DNA from: Glebionis coronaria
Lineage: Eukaryota > Streptophyta > Magnoliopsida > Asterales > Asteraceae
Direction: 5' to 3'
Length of the DNA: 64,000 nucleotides
NCBI GenBank assembly: GCA_025667525.1
Contig: CM046879.1
Location: 384,919,039 to 384,983,038 of the forward strand
Shown here: positions 11,960-22,152 of the stretch, one piece after another
How positions within the stretch are numbered: position 1 is the first letter of the stretch
Layout of the letters: each line of letters starts with the position of its first letter
The notes under the pieces: generated by a model
The model's database searches: none
The model's input: the letters and a program-made list of their open reading frames with translations, nothing else
Told to the model about the DNA's origin: nothing
Translations under genes and position numbers: made by a program

Positions 11960-13113
11960 TTGGTGTTGCTTTGTTGTATGGTTGGTTTGGCTGGTCCTAT
12001 GGTAGGACTGGTTTATGGTTATGCAATAAGAGTTGGGTTCATCTTTGTCTGCTCTATGATGTTAACAGAAATGGTTTTTTGGGAGGTTTTGTTTTGTATG
12101 CAATGTATTTGATGATTGCTTATATGGATGACTGGTGGTGTTATGCTACTGGTCTTTTTGCAAGCATTCTGCTGATATTCAGTATTGGTCATGATATCTG
12201 GTATTCTCTTTTGATGAGGATTTTGGGAGGAAAATTATGGATGTTTCGGGTAAGCTTGATGTGCTATAAGTGGACTCTGGTTTTTTCTCTTGGGGGGGGG
12301 GGGTGCTATGTTTTCTAGAGCATGCTGAAAGATGTGCCATCTTGCAAGGCATGGTATTCTCGTTCCTTGATTAATCCATTGTACAATGTTTTAGTTTCCA
12401 AGCATGTGTTTTTTGATTCTTTGTCCTCCTTTTTACTAACCTGTTATTTGCCTAGTGTCGTGATGATAGATATTATAGGATATGCATCATGTGAGAGGAT
12501 TCATGGTTAGTTGTACTCTTTCATCCTTCTATGGTTTCCCACTAGGTTTTACATAGTTGGAGGTTTTGAGGCGTCAATAACCATGATGTGCTACTTTGGC
12601 ACATCTCCCTTTTATTCTTGCTGAATGATTCTGATGGCGTTTGAGTGTAGGTTATTTCTTGCCTGCATTACTGGTGTTATAGTTATGTTGTGGGGTTTTC
12701 CATGGGGGATGGATTGGTAGTTTCTGGTTTCTTCCCTTTGTGGTTGAACTAGAACTGCCATGTATTCTGAAGTGGTTCTCACATATAACTATAAACCAGT
12801 CTTATTTTTGAAGTGCCATGGATTGGCAGGGACTTGGTCTTATCAATTGTGATCAAGTGTTGTTGGTATGTGAATTAGCTATCAGTCTCTTTTAGTTGCT
12901 AGGTTTCTGAGCATGGTATTTTGTCCATTTCCAGTTTGTTTTTATATTGGTAGTGTTATGTTTGGTATGGGATATGTACTCTATGCCAAGGTTTTTTCTG
13001 CTTAAAGCTTTTTAGTTGGGGGTGTGTCCCAATTAATTTTTTGTTTAGCTTTGAAGCTTTGTACTCTGCCTTTATGGCCTTTTCTTAATAAATTTACCGT
13101 TAAGAAAAAAAAA
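11960..13113 (+). other. LINE 3' UTR and poly(A) tail
   Basis: About 1.15 kb without a domain-bearing ORF, T/G-rich on the plus strand. It includes an uninterrupted run of twelve G at 12292-12303. It ends in TTCTTAATAAATTTACCG followed by an A-run at 13104-13113, which is typical of plant L1 3' ends. LTR X resumes immediately after. Confidence 0.75.
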
Positions 13114-13443
13114 AGTAAACTCTAATTACATTTTTTTAGGATTTATTGCAATTTTCTAGGAATTTTTAGGTTAATTTTTAAATTTCGTAATATTTTACGA
13201 TTTTACGTGCACGACTTTTCGTCTTAGTTTAATTCATAATCGTAACCGTCATCCTTCTCTATTTTCTTTTCTAATAATTATAATCACAAAGAATTAATCA
13301 TCTCTTTACACAACACACTAGCCTTCTTGGGAAACGAACTTTTTCAACCTTAAGGGTCAATAGTGCTTAGTTTTCCTAAACCGACACTTAATACTTGCCG
13401 CTTTTACGCCTTTTTCCTAAAAGGTCGTATCATACTACTATCA
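13114..13443 (+). mobile_element. Right part of Gypsy-type LTR 'X'
   Basis: It follows the last part of the element C LTR (25845-26175): gtaaactctaattac, the ttttacg...cgtcttagtttaattc block, the ccgtcat-tctc tract and ttttcctaaaag. The probable end is ...actatca at 13443, equivalent to the TATCA end of the C LTRs. No primer-binding site follows, so X is a solo or 3' LTR in plus orientation. Confidence 0.65.
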
Positions 13444-13659
13444 ACAATCAACATAACCAACAAAATATGGCCCGTAAATTAAACAGCCTCTCATAATCAA
13501 CAAAATATGGCCCGTAAAGTACACGGCTTATAAAATCAAACTATCAACCAATTCTATTAAAACCATAAGCTCCTCGTCAAACGTAATGAATCGATACGCC
13601 GAGATCAAAAGAATACAAGAGGTTAGGATAATAAGAAACAATTAATATTCGATTACGTT

Positions 13660-13860
13660 GATTACTAATAGATCTAGACTATTTTTTAGATTTTATGAAA
13701 ATATTTTAATTTTTAAACTAAAAACTAATAGATCAACACTATTTTACCAAATAGCTAATAGATCTAAACTATTTTTTTTTTGTTTTATAAAAATACATTA
13801 ATTTTTTAAAACTTAAAACTAATAGATCTAAAAAAACTAATAGATCTAAGCAAAAAGTAA
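13660..13860 (+). repeat. Short dispersed repeat 'actaatagatcta'
   Basis: The words ctaatagatct or ctaatagatca, often followed by aaactatttt, recur about five to six times in 200 bp, with A/T-rich filler and irregular period. Confidence 0.55.
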
Positions 13861-14389
13861 TTGATTAAAAAGCTAGCTTATTAATAAGTTGTAAGTCTAA
13901 GCTTAAAACTTATGTGATTCAAAAAGCGTAAAAAGCTAAATGAACAAATTCACCCAGAATAAGCTAGATATAAAAAATAAGCCCACAATAAGCTTGAAAT
14001 AAGATAACTTATTCAAACTTATATATAAATCTAACTTAGTTGGAAAAAGTTATAAAAACTAATCCCAAAATAATAAGCTAGATTATAAGCAAAGATTAAG
14101 AAAGGTAGCATGAGAATAAGCTAAAAGAGAATATGCTAAAACATAAACTTTTATTAATATGAAAGTGCTTAATGACAAGCTAGTACAAATTTGAAAGGAA
14201 AAAATACAAAGCTTTACTTAACTACAAAGAAAAAAACTTGAAAAAATTCAAAAAACTTCAAAAAAACTTGTTACAATGAAAGAGTGATGGGCTATATATA
14301 AGCTGATGGATACAGGGGTAGTTTTGTCTTTTCCCATCTTTTTTCTCTTGTAAACTCTGTCTTGTTGTAGCCAGTTGTTTATCACATGG

Positions 14390-14880
14390 AATCACACGCC
14401 CATTATGAGCCTACACACGTTGCACCTCGTACTGACGCATGCCAGATGCCATGTGGAATCATTTCATTGGTTAGCCACCACTGCCACTCTGTCAACTAGC
14501 CACCTCAGACTGACATGTCACTGACATGTCAGCGCCGCCTGTTACTCTGACACCACGTACTGAACAATCAGCGCCGCCTACCACGTGTCATCCTATGATT
14601 GGTTAGTCGCCCTGACGTGTCTGCCACCTCGTACTGACACCTCATACTTGCCACGTGTCACCCTATGATTGGTCAGCCGCCGCCACCTCTACACCTCGTA
14701 CCTGCAACATTTAATAACTTGTCAGTGCCATGTGGCGCGCTGGCATTGTCCAGCTACCGCCACGTGCCTTGATGACGTCAACATGACGTCAGCGGGTCTA
14801 GAACGGGTCTGAATAGGGTCGGGTCAGTTTCGGGTCGGGTCGCCACGTGGACCACTCAGGGGGTGCCACGTGGAAGCTAG
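14390..14880. promoter_or_regulatory. Cluster of G-box, CRE-like and CCAAT motifs
   Basis: This ~490-bp patch is clearly more GC-rich than its surroundings. It has five CACGTG G-boxes (14582, 14652, 14761, 14844, 14867), a perfect TGACGTCA (14773-14780) with a second TGACGTC 11 bp later, and three ATTGGTTAG/ATTGGTCAG (inverted CCAAT) words. It also has repeats of cacctcgtactgac. G-boxes and TGACGTCA are binding sites of plant bZIP and bHLH factors. Whether this is a live promoter or LTR debris cannot be told; a TATA-like box lies ~100 bp to its left. Confidence 0.4.
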
Positions 14881-14899
14881 TTAATATACCAGCCTTTTG

Positions 14900-14981
14900 C
14901 CATGCCTAAGATTCGAACATGGGTTGTTTGCCTCAAACCTTAAGGGACTAAGGGGTGCCAGCTGATCTGAGCTGCCCCTTA
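14900..14981 (-). other. tRNA-like relic (SINE-head-like)
   Basis: On the minus strand it reads like a degraded tRNA: GGCAGCTCAGATCAGCTGG (D-arm / A-box style) and, about 50 bases on, GTTCGAATC (B-box, plus positions 14910-14918). I could not fold a convincing acceptor or anticodon stem, so it is not called a functional tRNA gene. A tRNA-derived SINE head is possible. Confidence 0.3.
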
Positions 14982-15082
14982 GTTTTATATACGCAAATTA
15001 ATTCTTAACCCTTAGTTGTTTGGTCCCCAGGCAGCAATATGACCACCTCCACCCAATTTATGAACTAGTAAATATTAATATC

Positions 15083-15114
15083 AATAATAATACTACTACT
15101 ACTACTACTACTAC

Positions 15115-15188
<74 letters not shown>
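15083..15188. repeat. (ACT)n then (TAA)n microsatellite
   Basis: About eight ACT units are followed by about 24 AAT/TAA units. The tract borders the first non-LTR retrotransposon fragment on its 5' side. Confidence 0.95.
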
Positions 15189-15523
15189 TTAAGTGATTGA
15201 TGCTGACTTTGTACCTGGCCGAGCTGTGATTGATGATGCACAACATAAACGATGCAAGTATTTGGCTAAGTGTGCAGCTCTCAGATATGGGTTTCTTCCT
15301 TTCTCCTTTTCTTCTTTAGGGGAGTTACAGGAAGATGCAGTTGCGTTGCTGAAGCGGATTCAGAGATTTTCAAAGGCTCAAGACATTGGAGCGCGCGCTG
15401 CTGTACATATTTTTCATAGAATAGGTTTTACCATTGCTAAAGGAGTGGGAGCGCAGATAGTATCTCGACTTCCATCCAATTTGTTGTAAATCCCTTTTTG
15501 TTTTTAATAAAAGTGATGGTTTT

Positions 15524-15524
<1 letters not shown>
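15189..15524 (+). pseudogene. 5'-truncated non-LTR retrotransposon 3' end, copy 1
   Basis: Only the last ~95 codons of the polyprotein remain (to TAA at 15487-15489), plus a short 3' UTR (taaatccctttttg, then taataaaagtgatgg). The protein reads DFVPGRAVIDDAQHKRCKY, FLPFSFSSLGELQEDAVALL, RIQRFSKAQDIGARAAVHIF and AKGVGAQIVSRLPSNLL. It is nearly identical to the end of copy 2 at 16795-17085. It begins directly after one (TAA)n tract and ends in another. The family is a plant non-LTR retrotransposon whose C-terminal region is discussed under copy 2. Confidence 0.75.

Positions 15525-15591
<67 letters not shown>
15525..15591 (+). repeat. (TAA)n tract: tail of copy 1 and flank of copy 2
   Basis: About 20 TAA units sit between the 3' UTR of copy 1 and the 5' truncation point of copy 2. 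Confidence 0.95.
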
Positions 15592-17119
15592 GACTATCGT
15601 GGGGAAAGTTTTGGAGTGTATCATGAATGATGGCCCCGTGTATGGCTTGTATCTAAATGTTGATAAGCCTGAAGTTTTTTGGCCGATCGAGGATCCTCGT
15701 AGCAAGTTTGTTGGTGTGTTCCCAGATAATATTGCTCGACCTTTGCGCGGTGTTAAGTTACTCGGGGAGCCTACGAGTGTAAACCTTGGTTTTTGTAGTC
15801 AGCTTGTGTTGAAGCGTGTGGTTAAGACTATTGAGCTTATGGATGCCGTGGCCAAAATTAATGACCCTCAATGTGAGTTGCTGCTTCTTCGTTCTTGTGC
15901 CGGTATTTCCAAGTTATATTTTTCTATGCGTACATGTTCACCCTGTGCTTTTAAGTCTGCCCAAAGTTCTTTTGATATGGCACTCCATTCTTCTTTGGAG
16001 CGTATCGTTATTGCTTCTGGACCGGGATTTGGTGACTGGCAGTGGAGACTTGCTACGTTGCCCTTTTCCTTTGGGGGGTTGGGTGTTTATTCTGTGGGTG
16101 ATGTATTGCATTATGCTTTTCTTGCTTCTCGGTTACGGTCAGCTGATTTGTAGTACAAAGCTACTTCAATACACTGATATTAGAACTTATGGACTGCAGT
16201 TTGATGATGCCTTACGTGTGTTTAACTCGGTTATGGAGATTGATTTTATAAGTAATCCGAGTGAAGTCGCTGCCCCCAAACTCATGAAGAAAATGGCAAA
16301 TATATATTTTGCTCGGGTTATTAAGAATGCAGAATCCACTTTCGCTTTATCTGCTCGACAGATGGCTTTATGGGCATCTCAGAGCGAGGATCATACTTCT
16401 GATTGGCTTAGGACGATTCCTATCTCGGGGTTGGGTCAGACTATGAATGGGAGGACGTATCGATGTGTTTTGTGTTATCGCATAAGTATTCCCTTGTTCT
16501 CTGTTTCGAAGCCCTATTCAACTTGTTCGAGAGTATTTGATGGGGATATATTTGAGGATCATGCGGTATCGTGTGCTGGTATAGTTGGGATTAAGCATCA
16601 TTACAATTTGGTACGTGATACTCTTGCTGATATATGCTATCGTTCAGGGATATCTGTCGGAAAGGAAGTTAATATCGCATTAGATGGAGGAGTTGATAAT
16701 GCCTTACGTCCGGCATATTTTGTTTTATTCTTGGGATGGAGGTAAAGATGTGTGTGTTGATCTGACTGATTCTTCTCCTTTGACTTGAACGGGGATGAAT
16801 AACTTTGTACTCGGCCGAGCTGTGATTGATGCTGCACAGCGTAAACGATGCGAGTATATGGCTAAGTGTTCAGCTCTCGGTTATGGGTTTCTTCCTTTCT
16901 ATTTTTCTTCTTTAGGTGAGTTACAGGAAGATGAAGTTGCGTTGCTGACGCGGATCCAAAGATTTTCTAAGGCTCAAGACATTGGAGCGTGCGTTGCTGT
17001 ACATATTTTCTATAGAATAGGTTTTGCTATTGCTAAAGGGGTGGGAGCGCAGATAGTATCTCGATTCCCATCCAATTTGTTGTAAATCCCTTTTTGTTTC
17101 TAATAAAGTGATGGTTTCT
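15592..17119 (+). pseudogene. 5'-truncated non-LTR retrotransposon, copy 2: RT thumb to C-terminus
   Basis: The C-terminal ~500 codons of a non-LTR polyprotein, beginning after the RT catalytic core (LYLNVDKPEVFWP, RGVKLLGEPTS, MDAVAKINDPQCELLLLRS, FGDWQWRLATLPFSFGGLG). It continues with DHTSDWLRTIPISGLGQTM and a Cys/His cluster (YRCVLCYR, then CSRVFDGDIFEDHAVSC, then IKHHYNLVRDTL). Next comes ALRPA...WDGGKDVCVDLT and the same tail as copy 1. An RPAD...D-x-T pattern after a CCHC-like cluster is the layout I associate with restriction-like endonuclease (PD-(D/E)XK-type) non-LTR elements. This is an inference. Frame changes near 16145 and 16725 and a TGA near 16785 kill it. Confidence 0.7.

Positions 17120-17152
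<33 letters not shown>
17120..17152 (+). repeat. (TAA)n tail of copy 2
   Basis: About ten TAA units follow the copy 2 3' UTR (taaatccctttttgtttctaa). Confidence 0.9.
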
Positions 17153-17153
<1 letters not shown>

Positions 17154-17459
17154 GAAAATAAATTTAATATTTATAAAAAACTTTATTTTATTATTATTAT
17201 TATTAATATTCGAAATAATATATATTTATATTATTTATTTATTAAAAACTATTTATTTAATTTAAAAACTTATTAAACTTAAAAAATTCGTAGAAAACAA
17301 ACCGTGAGGAGTTACGACGCGAGGTCAGGACTGTTGGGTTCGTAATTTTGTGCACTTCCATGTGGTTTGTTAGTGGATGACTTTGGAGAATGGAAAAAAT
17401 AGTCCTCGTTGTTAAAAATTCATTAAATCTTCATCCTTAGCCCTCCAAACTTTATTCTT
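17153..17459. other. Unassigned AT-rich spacer
   Basis: Very AT-rich to 17285, then mixed sequence (cgtgaggagttacgacgcgagg). I see no gene and no clear match elsewhere in the window. Confidence 0.5.
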
Positions 17460-17626
17460 TTGGCACTTTTGGTCCTTTGACTTTATCTTTGACTTTTTCT
17501 TTGATAAATGCCCGTGAAATCCCTTGTTTTCTTTATTTATGATCTTTTGTAATTATTTCACATAAAAACATAAAACCACGCATAAATCTGACTTTTAAGA
17601 TATTAAATACATGTTTTGGTTTGGTT
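17460..17626 (-). mobile_element. Fragment of an element-A-like LTR flanking D
   Basis: The sequence tracks 36040-36190 and 56590-56735, the element A LTRs. Shared words in the same order are tttgataaa-gcccgtg-aatccc-tgttttctt, aaaacc-cgcataa, atattaaa-a and gttttggt. It stops where the Copia LTR begins at 17627, so D probably inserted into an older Athila-like LTR. Confidence 0.5.
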
Positions 17627-18370
17627 TGTTGGGAATCTAAGTTTATTAGATTCCTTGTATCATAGATTTAAACACAAATCAAGCTGATTGATATTAACTT
17701 TCCTGTGCCTAGGAGGCAGGCAAGTATCGCAAGACTCGCAGATATCTAAGTCTCTGTGAGCAACCTCATAGGAGTCCATGTCAGAGACATTGTCAAGGAA
17801 GTCAAAGATTACTTGAAGACATACTCATTGGCTGTGGTGGATAGCAACCAAGATGTATCAGGGACTCTGAGGGGTTGAGGGTTAACAGGGGTGGCAATAC
17901 CCTGTTAACACTCAGTACACTTTGGACATACCTTTGTGTGTACGAGACTATGAAGAAAAAGGAAAATGTGGTAGCTCTGTTTCCCTAAATCATTGTGGCA
18001 GACTACCAAGAATAGAAGAGCATCTTGTGACAGATGTCTGACAAGTGTCTGTTTAGTGTAGTCACCATCAACCAGTACTTGGAGTCAACCTCGTACCACT
18101 ATAAATAGGTTATGTAGCCTAGAGTTAATGTTTAACACTTTAACAAATTTCACACATTAACTCTTAGAACTTGTTGAACCAAACAGCTGCGACTGTGTTC
18201 ATAAGTTAGGTTTTAGTTTGTACAAAGTGTGCACAACACATTGTCATCAAACGGTGTTATCCATAACACTTGTAATTATTTATTATACAATAATAAGTAT
18301 TACGTTTGAAAAGTAATTAAGTGTGTTGATTGTTTAGTTCATTGTTTCAAGCTTGGATTAGGGACTTTCA
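17627..18370 (+). repeat. Element D 5' LTR
   Basis: It probably starts at TGTTGGGAATC and ends GGGACTTTCA directly before the primer site. The partner LTR is beyond the window, so the start rests on the TGTTGGG form usual for plant Copia LTRs and is less sure than the end. A TATA box (TATAAATA, 18100-18107) sits ~270 bp before the LTR end. Confidence 0.65.
18100..18107 (+). promoter_or_regulatory. TATA box in the D 5' LTR
   Basis: CACTATAAATAGG is a textbook plant TATA context and occupies the expected mid-to-late LTR position. Confidence 0.5.
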
Positions 18371-18372
18371 AT

Positions 18373-18386
18373 TGGTATCAGAGCGG
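18373..18386 (+). promoter_or_regulatory. Primer-binding site of D (initiator tRNA-Met)
   Basis: TGGTATCAGAGCGG two bases after the LTR is the standard plant Copia primer site. Confidence 0.9.
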
Positions 18387-18443
18387 TGTTTGATATTAAA
18401 ACATTCATAAACATCGTTCTAAGTTTTATAATCAAGATCCACC

Positions 18444-20933
18444 ATGCCTGAAATGAGTAATACACCACCACCACCACCACCGTCTTCTGGGAACAACACT
18501 ACTCCACCACCATCCTCACCAAGACTTACTCCTCCACCTCAAAATAAAGATGATCTACCTCAACTTCTTGACTCAAGAGGCGGATCTCATGTCACCAACG
18601 TACCAGTCTTTGATGAAGATGATTTTGCAAGTTGGAAGAGTCAATTCCATGTATATCTCGACGGACTTGAACCATTTCTTCTAGAAATTCGAGAAAATGG
18701 ACCTTATGTTCCCATGGCGCTTACCTCTACTGATGAGAATCCTCTTCCCAAACCTCTCAAGCAGTGGACTCCAGCTGATAGGAAATTAGCAAACCAAGAT
18801 AAACATCTCAAGAGCATCATTATATCTTGTCTTCCAAAACACATCATGAAGTCTGTGATTCAATGTCCTACAACCAAACAAATGTGGACAGACCTTATTC
18901 TCGGTCATGAAGGACCCTCTGAAACTAGAGAAACCAAGATTCAGGCACTCAGGCTTCAGTTCAATGCTTTCAAGGCACTTAAAGGTGAAAAGGTTCAACA
19001 AACATATACAAGGCTGAAAATTCTTCTCAATGACCTTGCTATGAATGACGTCACCATTGGTCAAGCTAAAGTAAATGCCACATTTGTCAACAGCCTTCCA
19101 AGAAAATGGCTGAGTATGAATCAGACTCAGAGAGCTAATAACTCTATCAAGAATGACATCGTGGCTCAGCTATATGGAATGTACAATTATGAAGAAGGGC
19201 TGATTGATACCATATAAAAATCAGAGACTGAAAGATTTGTAGTTCAGGGAGCAACATCCAAATCCTTGATTTCCACCTCACATTCTCATGACAGCGACTC
19301 TGATGTTGAAGAAGACACACGCAGCAGCCAGGAGTTCATGACAGACCTTAATGCTGAGTTTCATGAAAGAGCCTTGCTAGCTAATCAAAGGAGATTCTAC
19401 AAAAGATCAGGGAGAGTAGGATCAGCTAGCAAACAAACTGACAAATCAAAAGAAACTTGCTTTGCTTGTGGAAAAGTTGGACACTTTCAAAAACACTGTC
19501 CTTCCACAAAGACATCCTCACCTTCTTATCCATCATCTTCCGCCAAACCATACAAGTTCAAATCACAACATAACAACTCATCCCACCAATTCAACTCCTT
19601 GAAAATTAGAAGAAGGATTACAAGAACAAGTATAAGGCACTTAAAGCTGAGTTAGAACAGATGAATTTGAAATTAAAGCTTTGTCTAAGAAGAAAGGGAG
19701 TGATAAGAAGACAGAGAAAGGGTTGGTAGCTGAAGTGTATGACTAGAATGATGAGCCGCTGACTTTGGATGAAGAAGATACTACAAAAGTAAGGGCATTT
19801 ATGGCAATAGCTGAGGATGAACCAGCTGTTGGGATAGGAGATGCAAGATCAGGACAATGGGTTGATATCACAATGAAAAAGGTACACAGGCTTCTCTCTA
19901 TGACTGAAAGTGATGAAAGCAAACATGTTCTTGATTGCACCATTGTTGATTTACACTTTGTTGAGGAACAAAGAAAGAACTTGTTTGATAAGTTTCACTC
20001 TGTTAAACACGAACTATTAACAACTAGGGCTGAATGTGAAACTTTTAAACAGGTCAATTCTAAAAATATATCTCTTTAAAACGAAGTTAATAGGTTAACC
20101 TTAAAGAACAGTGCCTTAAATGATCAAGTATCTGAACTAAATAAGGTTATAGAAAAATGAATGTGCAGTAGATTCACTATAGTTGAATTGCTTAATTATG
20201 AACTACGTGCTGACATAAAAGGGATATCTCAGCTAAGAAAAACAAATTGAAAATTCTTACAAAACCCAAATAAATTGTTTTTAAATCAACAGAGACTATA
20301 CATATGTCAGATCCACTCTTGAGAGATGTACCTGTCTCTGAAGATGTGGTTGATTTACCACCTTTACCTAAACTCTTAGGAGTTGAACCCAACAGCTCTT
20401 CTAGAGGAGCTAAGGCTGAACCCAAAAAAGATGTTGAGAAACCACCAACTAAGGTGTTTGTTGTACCAGCTAAACAATCTGTTAAGCAACTTGCCTTTAA
20501 GCCTCTCTTAACAAAATCTGTGAACAAAGTTGATTCCTCAATTGAAGAACGACTGTTGTCATTAATGAAAGAAGTAGAACTCTTGAAACTTCATATTAAG
20601 CCTTCAGCTGAATGTTCTACTTCCTATGAACCTAAGTCTATTCTAGGAGAACCCAAAGGTGAAAGGATAGTCAAACCTTACTGTAATGTATGTAAACACT
20701 CTCATCACATGACCATAGATCATGATAGACAAATGGATGTTAAGAGATCTCAGACACCTTCTAGGGATAGACTATAGGCTTCTAGGAGACCATTTGGTAA
20801 CTACATACCTTACCCTCCTTGTAAATTTTGTGGATTTATAGACCATCACTCAGATGAGTGCAGTGACTTTCCAGGATGTGATATATGTGGAAGATTCACA
20901 CATGAGACAGCTAACTGTCCTTCACATCGTTAA
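18444..20933 (+). pseudogene. Element D gag, with four zinc-knuckle-like motifs
   Basis: Start ATG 18444 (MPEMSNTPPPPP). A proline-rich head is followed by the Copia gag core: FDEDDFASWKSQFHVYLDG, PKPLKQWTPADRKLANQD, ILGHEGPSETRETKI and QQTYTRLKILLNDL. Zinc knuckles: CFACGKVGHFQKHC (about 19459), a CNVC...H variant (about 20686), CKFCGFIDHHSDEC and CDICGRFTHETANC (20820-20920). Three of these fit CX2CX4HX4C exactly. Between them is a coiled-coil-like, Lys/Glu/Leu-rich stretch (19630-20250). Breaks: TAA 19215, frameshift near 19605, stops near 19742, 20077 and 20157, further shifts, TAG 20775. About 830 codons is long for Copia and suits Sireviruses. Confidence 0.85.
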
Positions 20934-21028
20934 AAGTTCTACAAGAACTCAAGAGTTGCTAATCAGCAATTCAGGGAACCCACTGGAAAGTGGGTTCACC
21001 ATAGGAACTAACTTGTTTCTATGTATCT

Positions 21029-22152
21029 GTGCAGAAACATCTTAAGGAATCGGTATGGTATCTAGACCGTGGCTGTTCTAGACACATGATAGGGATTCGA
21101 CAATACCTGCATAGATACTCAAAGGAGCCAGGTCCTAAAGTGGTGTTTGGGGATAATTCTTCAGGCGACACTGAGGGATACGGCTCAGTAAACTGCAATG
21201 GGATAACTTTTACAAGGGTTGCATATGTGAGTGGTCTTAAGAACAATTTTATTAGCATCAGCCAATTGTGTGACGCTGACTACAAGGTTTTGTTTACCAA
21301 GACTCAGGGAACCATATTCAATAAGAACAATGATGTGGTGCTTATTACACCAAGAAGAAGAGATGTGTATGTCATCAACATGGCTACTTGCTCTAAAGAC
21401 AGCTCCAACTATTTTCTTGCCAAAGCCACTGAAAGTGTCAATTGGTTGTGGTACAAAATACTGTCTCATCTTAACTTTAAAAACATCAACAAGATAGCCA
21501 CACAAAATCGATTTGCTGGTCTACCTTCAGTGACTTTTTCTAAAGACAAGACTTGTTCAGCTTGTGTCAAGGGAAAGCATCACAGGTCTTCTTTTAAGAC
21601 CAAGCAATCGTTCTCTATTAACAAGTGCTTACATCTCCTTCACATGGATTTGTTTGGGCCTGTCAAACCTCAGACCATCAATCACAACAAATATACCTTG
21701 GTCATTGTTGATGAATTTTCATGGTTTACATGGGTTTTTTTCCTCAAAAGGAAATGTGATGCAGCTGATACTATCATATCCTTCATCAGACAGGTTGAAA
21801 ACATGAATGATGTTAGAGTAAAATCTCTAAGAAGTGATAATGGTACTGAATTCAAGAATCAACAACTTGAATTCTTTTGTGATGAAAAAGGAATATCACA
21901 AAACTTCTCTTTAACTGGCACCCCTAAACAAAAAGGTGTGGCTAAAAGAAGAAACATGACTCTCATTGAAGCAACAAGAACTATGTTAAATGGTGCAGCA
22001 TTACCAAAACAATTTTGGGGAGAAGTTGTTCACACTGCATGCTACACTCAAAATAGATCAATCATTGTCAAGAGACATGGAAAAACATCCTATGAATTTT
22101 TCAGTAATAGAGCTCCAGATGTCAGCTATTTCCATGTTTTTGGATTCCCTGT
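21029..22152 (+). pseudogene. Element D pol part 1: protease remnant and integrase
   Basis: Retroviral-type protease and integrase of Copia D. The protease motif reads VWYLDRGCSRHM where the family has D-S-G, so the catalytic triplet is changed to DRG. The pre-integrase zinc region has WYKILSHLN (first His of HHCC replaced by Tyr) and CSACVKGKHH. The integrase core has LHMDLFGP (Asp 1) and LRSDNGTEF (Asp 2). The third acidic residue is Lys in GVAKRRNMTLIEA, where the family has Glu. FWGEVVHTACY and YFHVFGFPV follow. The frame is open from 21029 and runs into element C at 22153; a stop inside the LTR at 22199 is an artefact of insertion. Confidence 0.88.
22148..22152. repeat. Target-site duplication of element C (CCTGT), partner 58133-58137
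   Basis: CCTGT precedes TGATGAGACT at 22153 and follows ...AACTATCA at 58132. On both sides it encodes the Pro-Val of the integrase FGFPV motif, so removal of C rejoins the frame. Confidence 0.92.

Larger units (their letters stand above)
996..13113 (+). mobile_element. Plant L1-type LINE, interrupted by Copia-like element E
   Basis: A non-LTR retrotransposon with ORF1 (DUF4283-like plus zinc knuckle), ORF2 (APE endonuclease, reverse transcriptase, zf-RVT), a 3' UTR and a terminal A-run at 13104-13113. The net length without the 4.49-kb insertion E is about 7.6 kb, near full length for a plant L1. It sits in LTR X. I could not identify a target-site duplication. ORF1 and ORF2 carry several stops and frameshifts, so it is dead. 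The 5' boundary is approximate. Confidence 0.85.
13444..15082. other. Unassigned intergenic or decayed repeat DNA
   Basis: No supported gene. It contains a 17-bp direct repeat (aacaaaatatggcccgt, near 13457 and 13499), a cluster of ctaatagatc words, an aagctta-rich AT tract (13860-14240), a TATATATAAG box at about 14293, a more GC-rich patch with ACGT motifs (14390-14880) and a tRNA-like relic (14900-14981). It may itself be old LTR material, but I could not match it to another element here. Confidence 0.5.

Noticed and set aside
14900..14981. Functional tRNA gene
   Set aside because: No acceptor or anticodon stem could be formed; listed only as a relic.
15058..15246. Open frame of leucine repeats over the (TAA)n tract
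   Set aside because: It is the translation of a microsatellite on the minus strand, not a gene. The same holds for 15523-15705.
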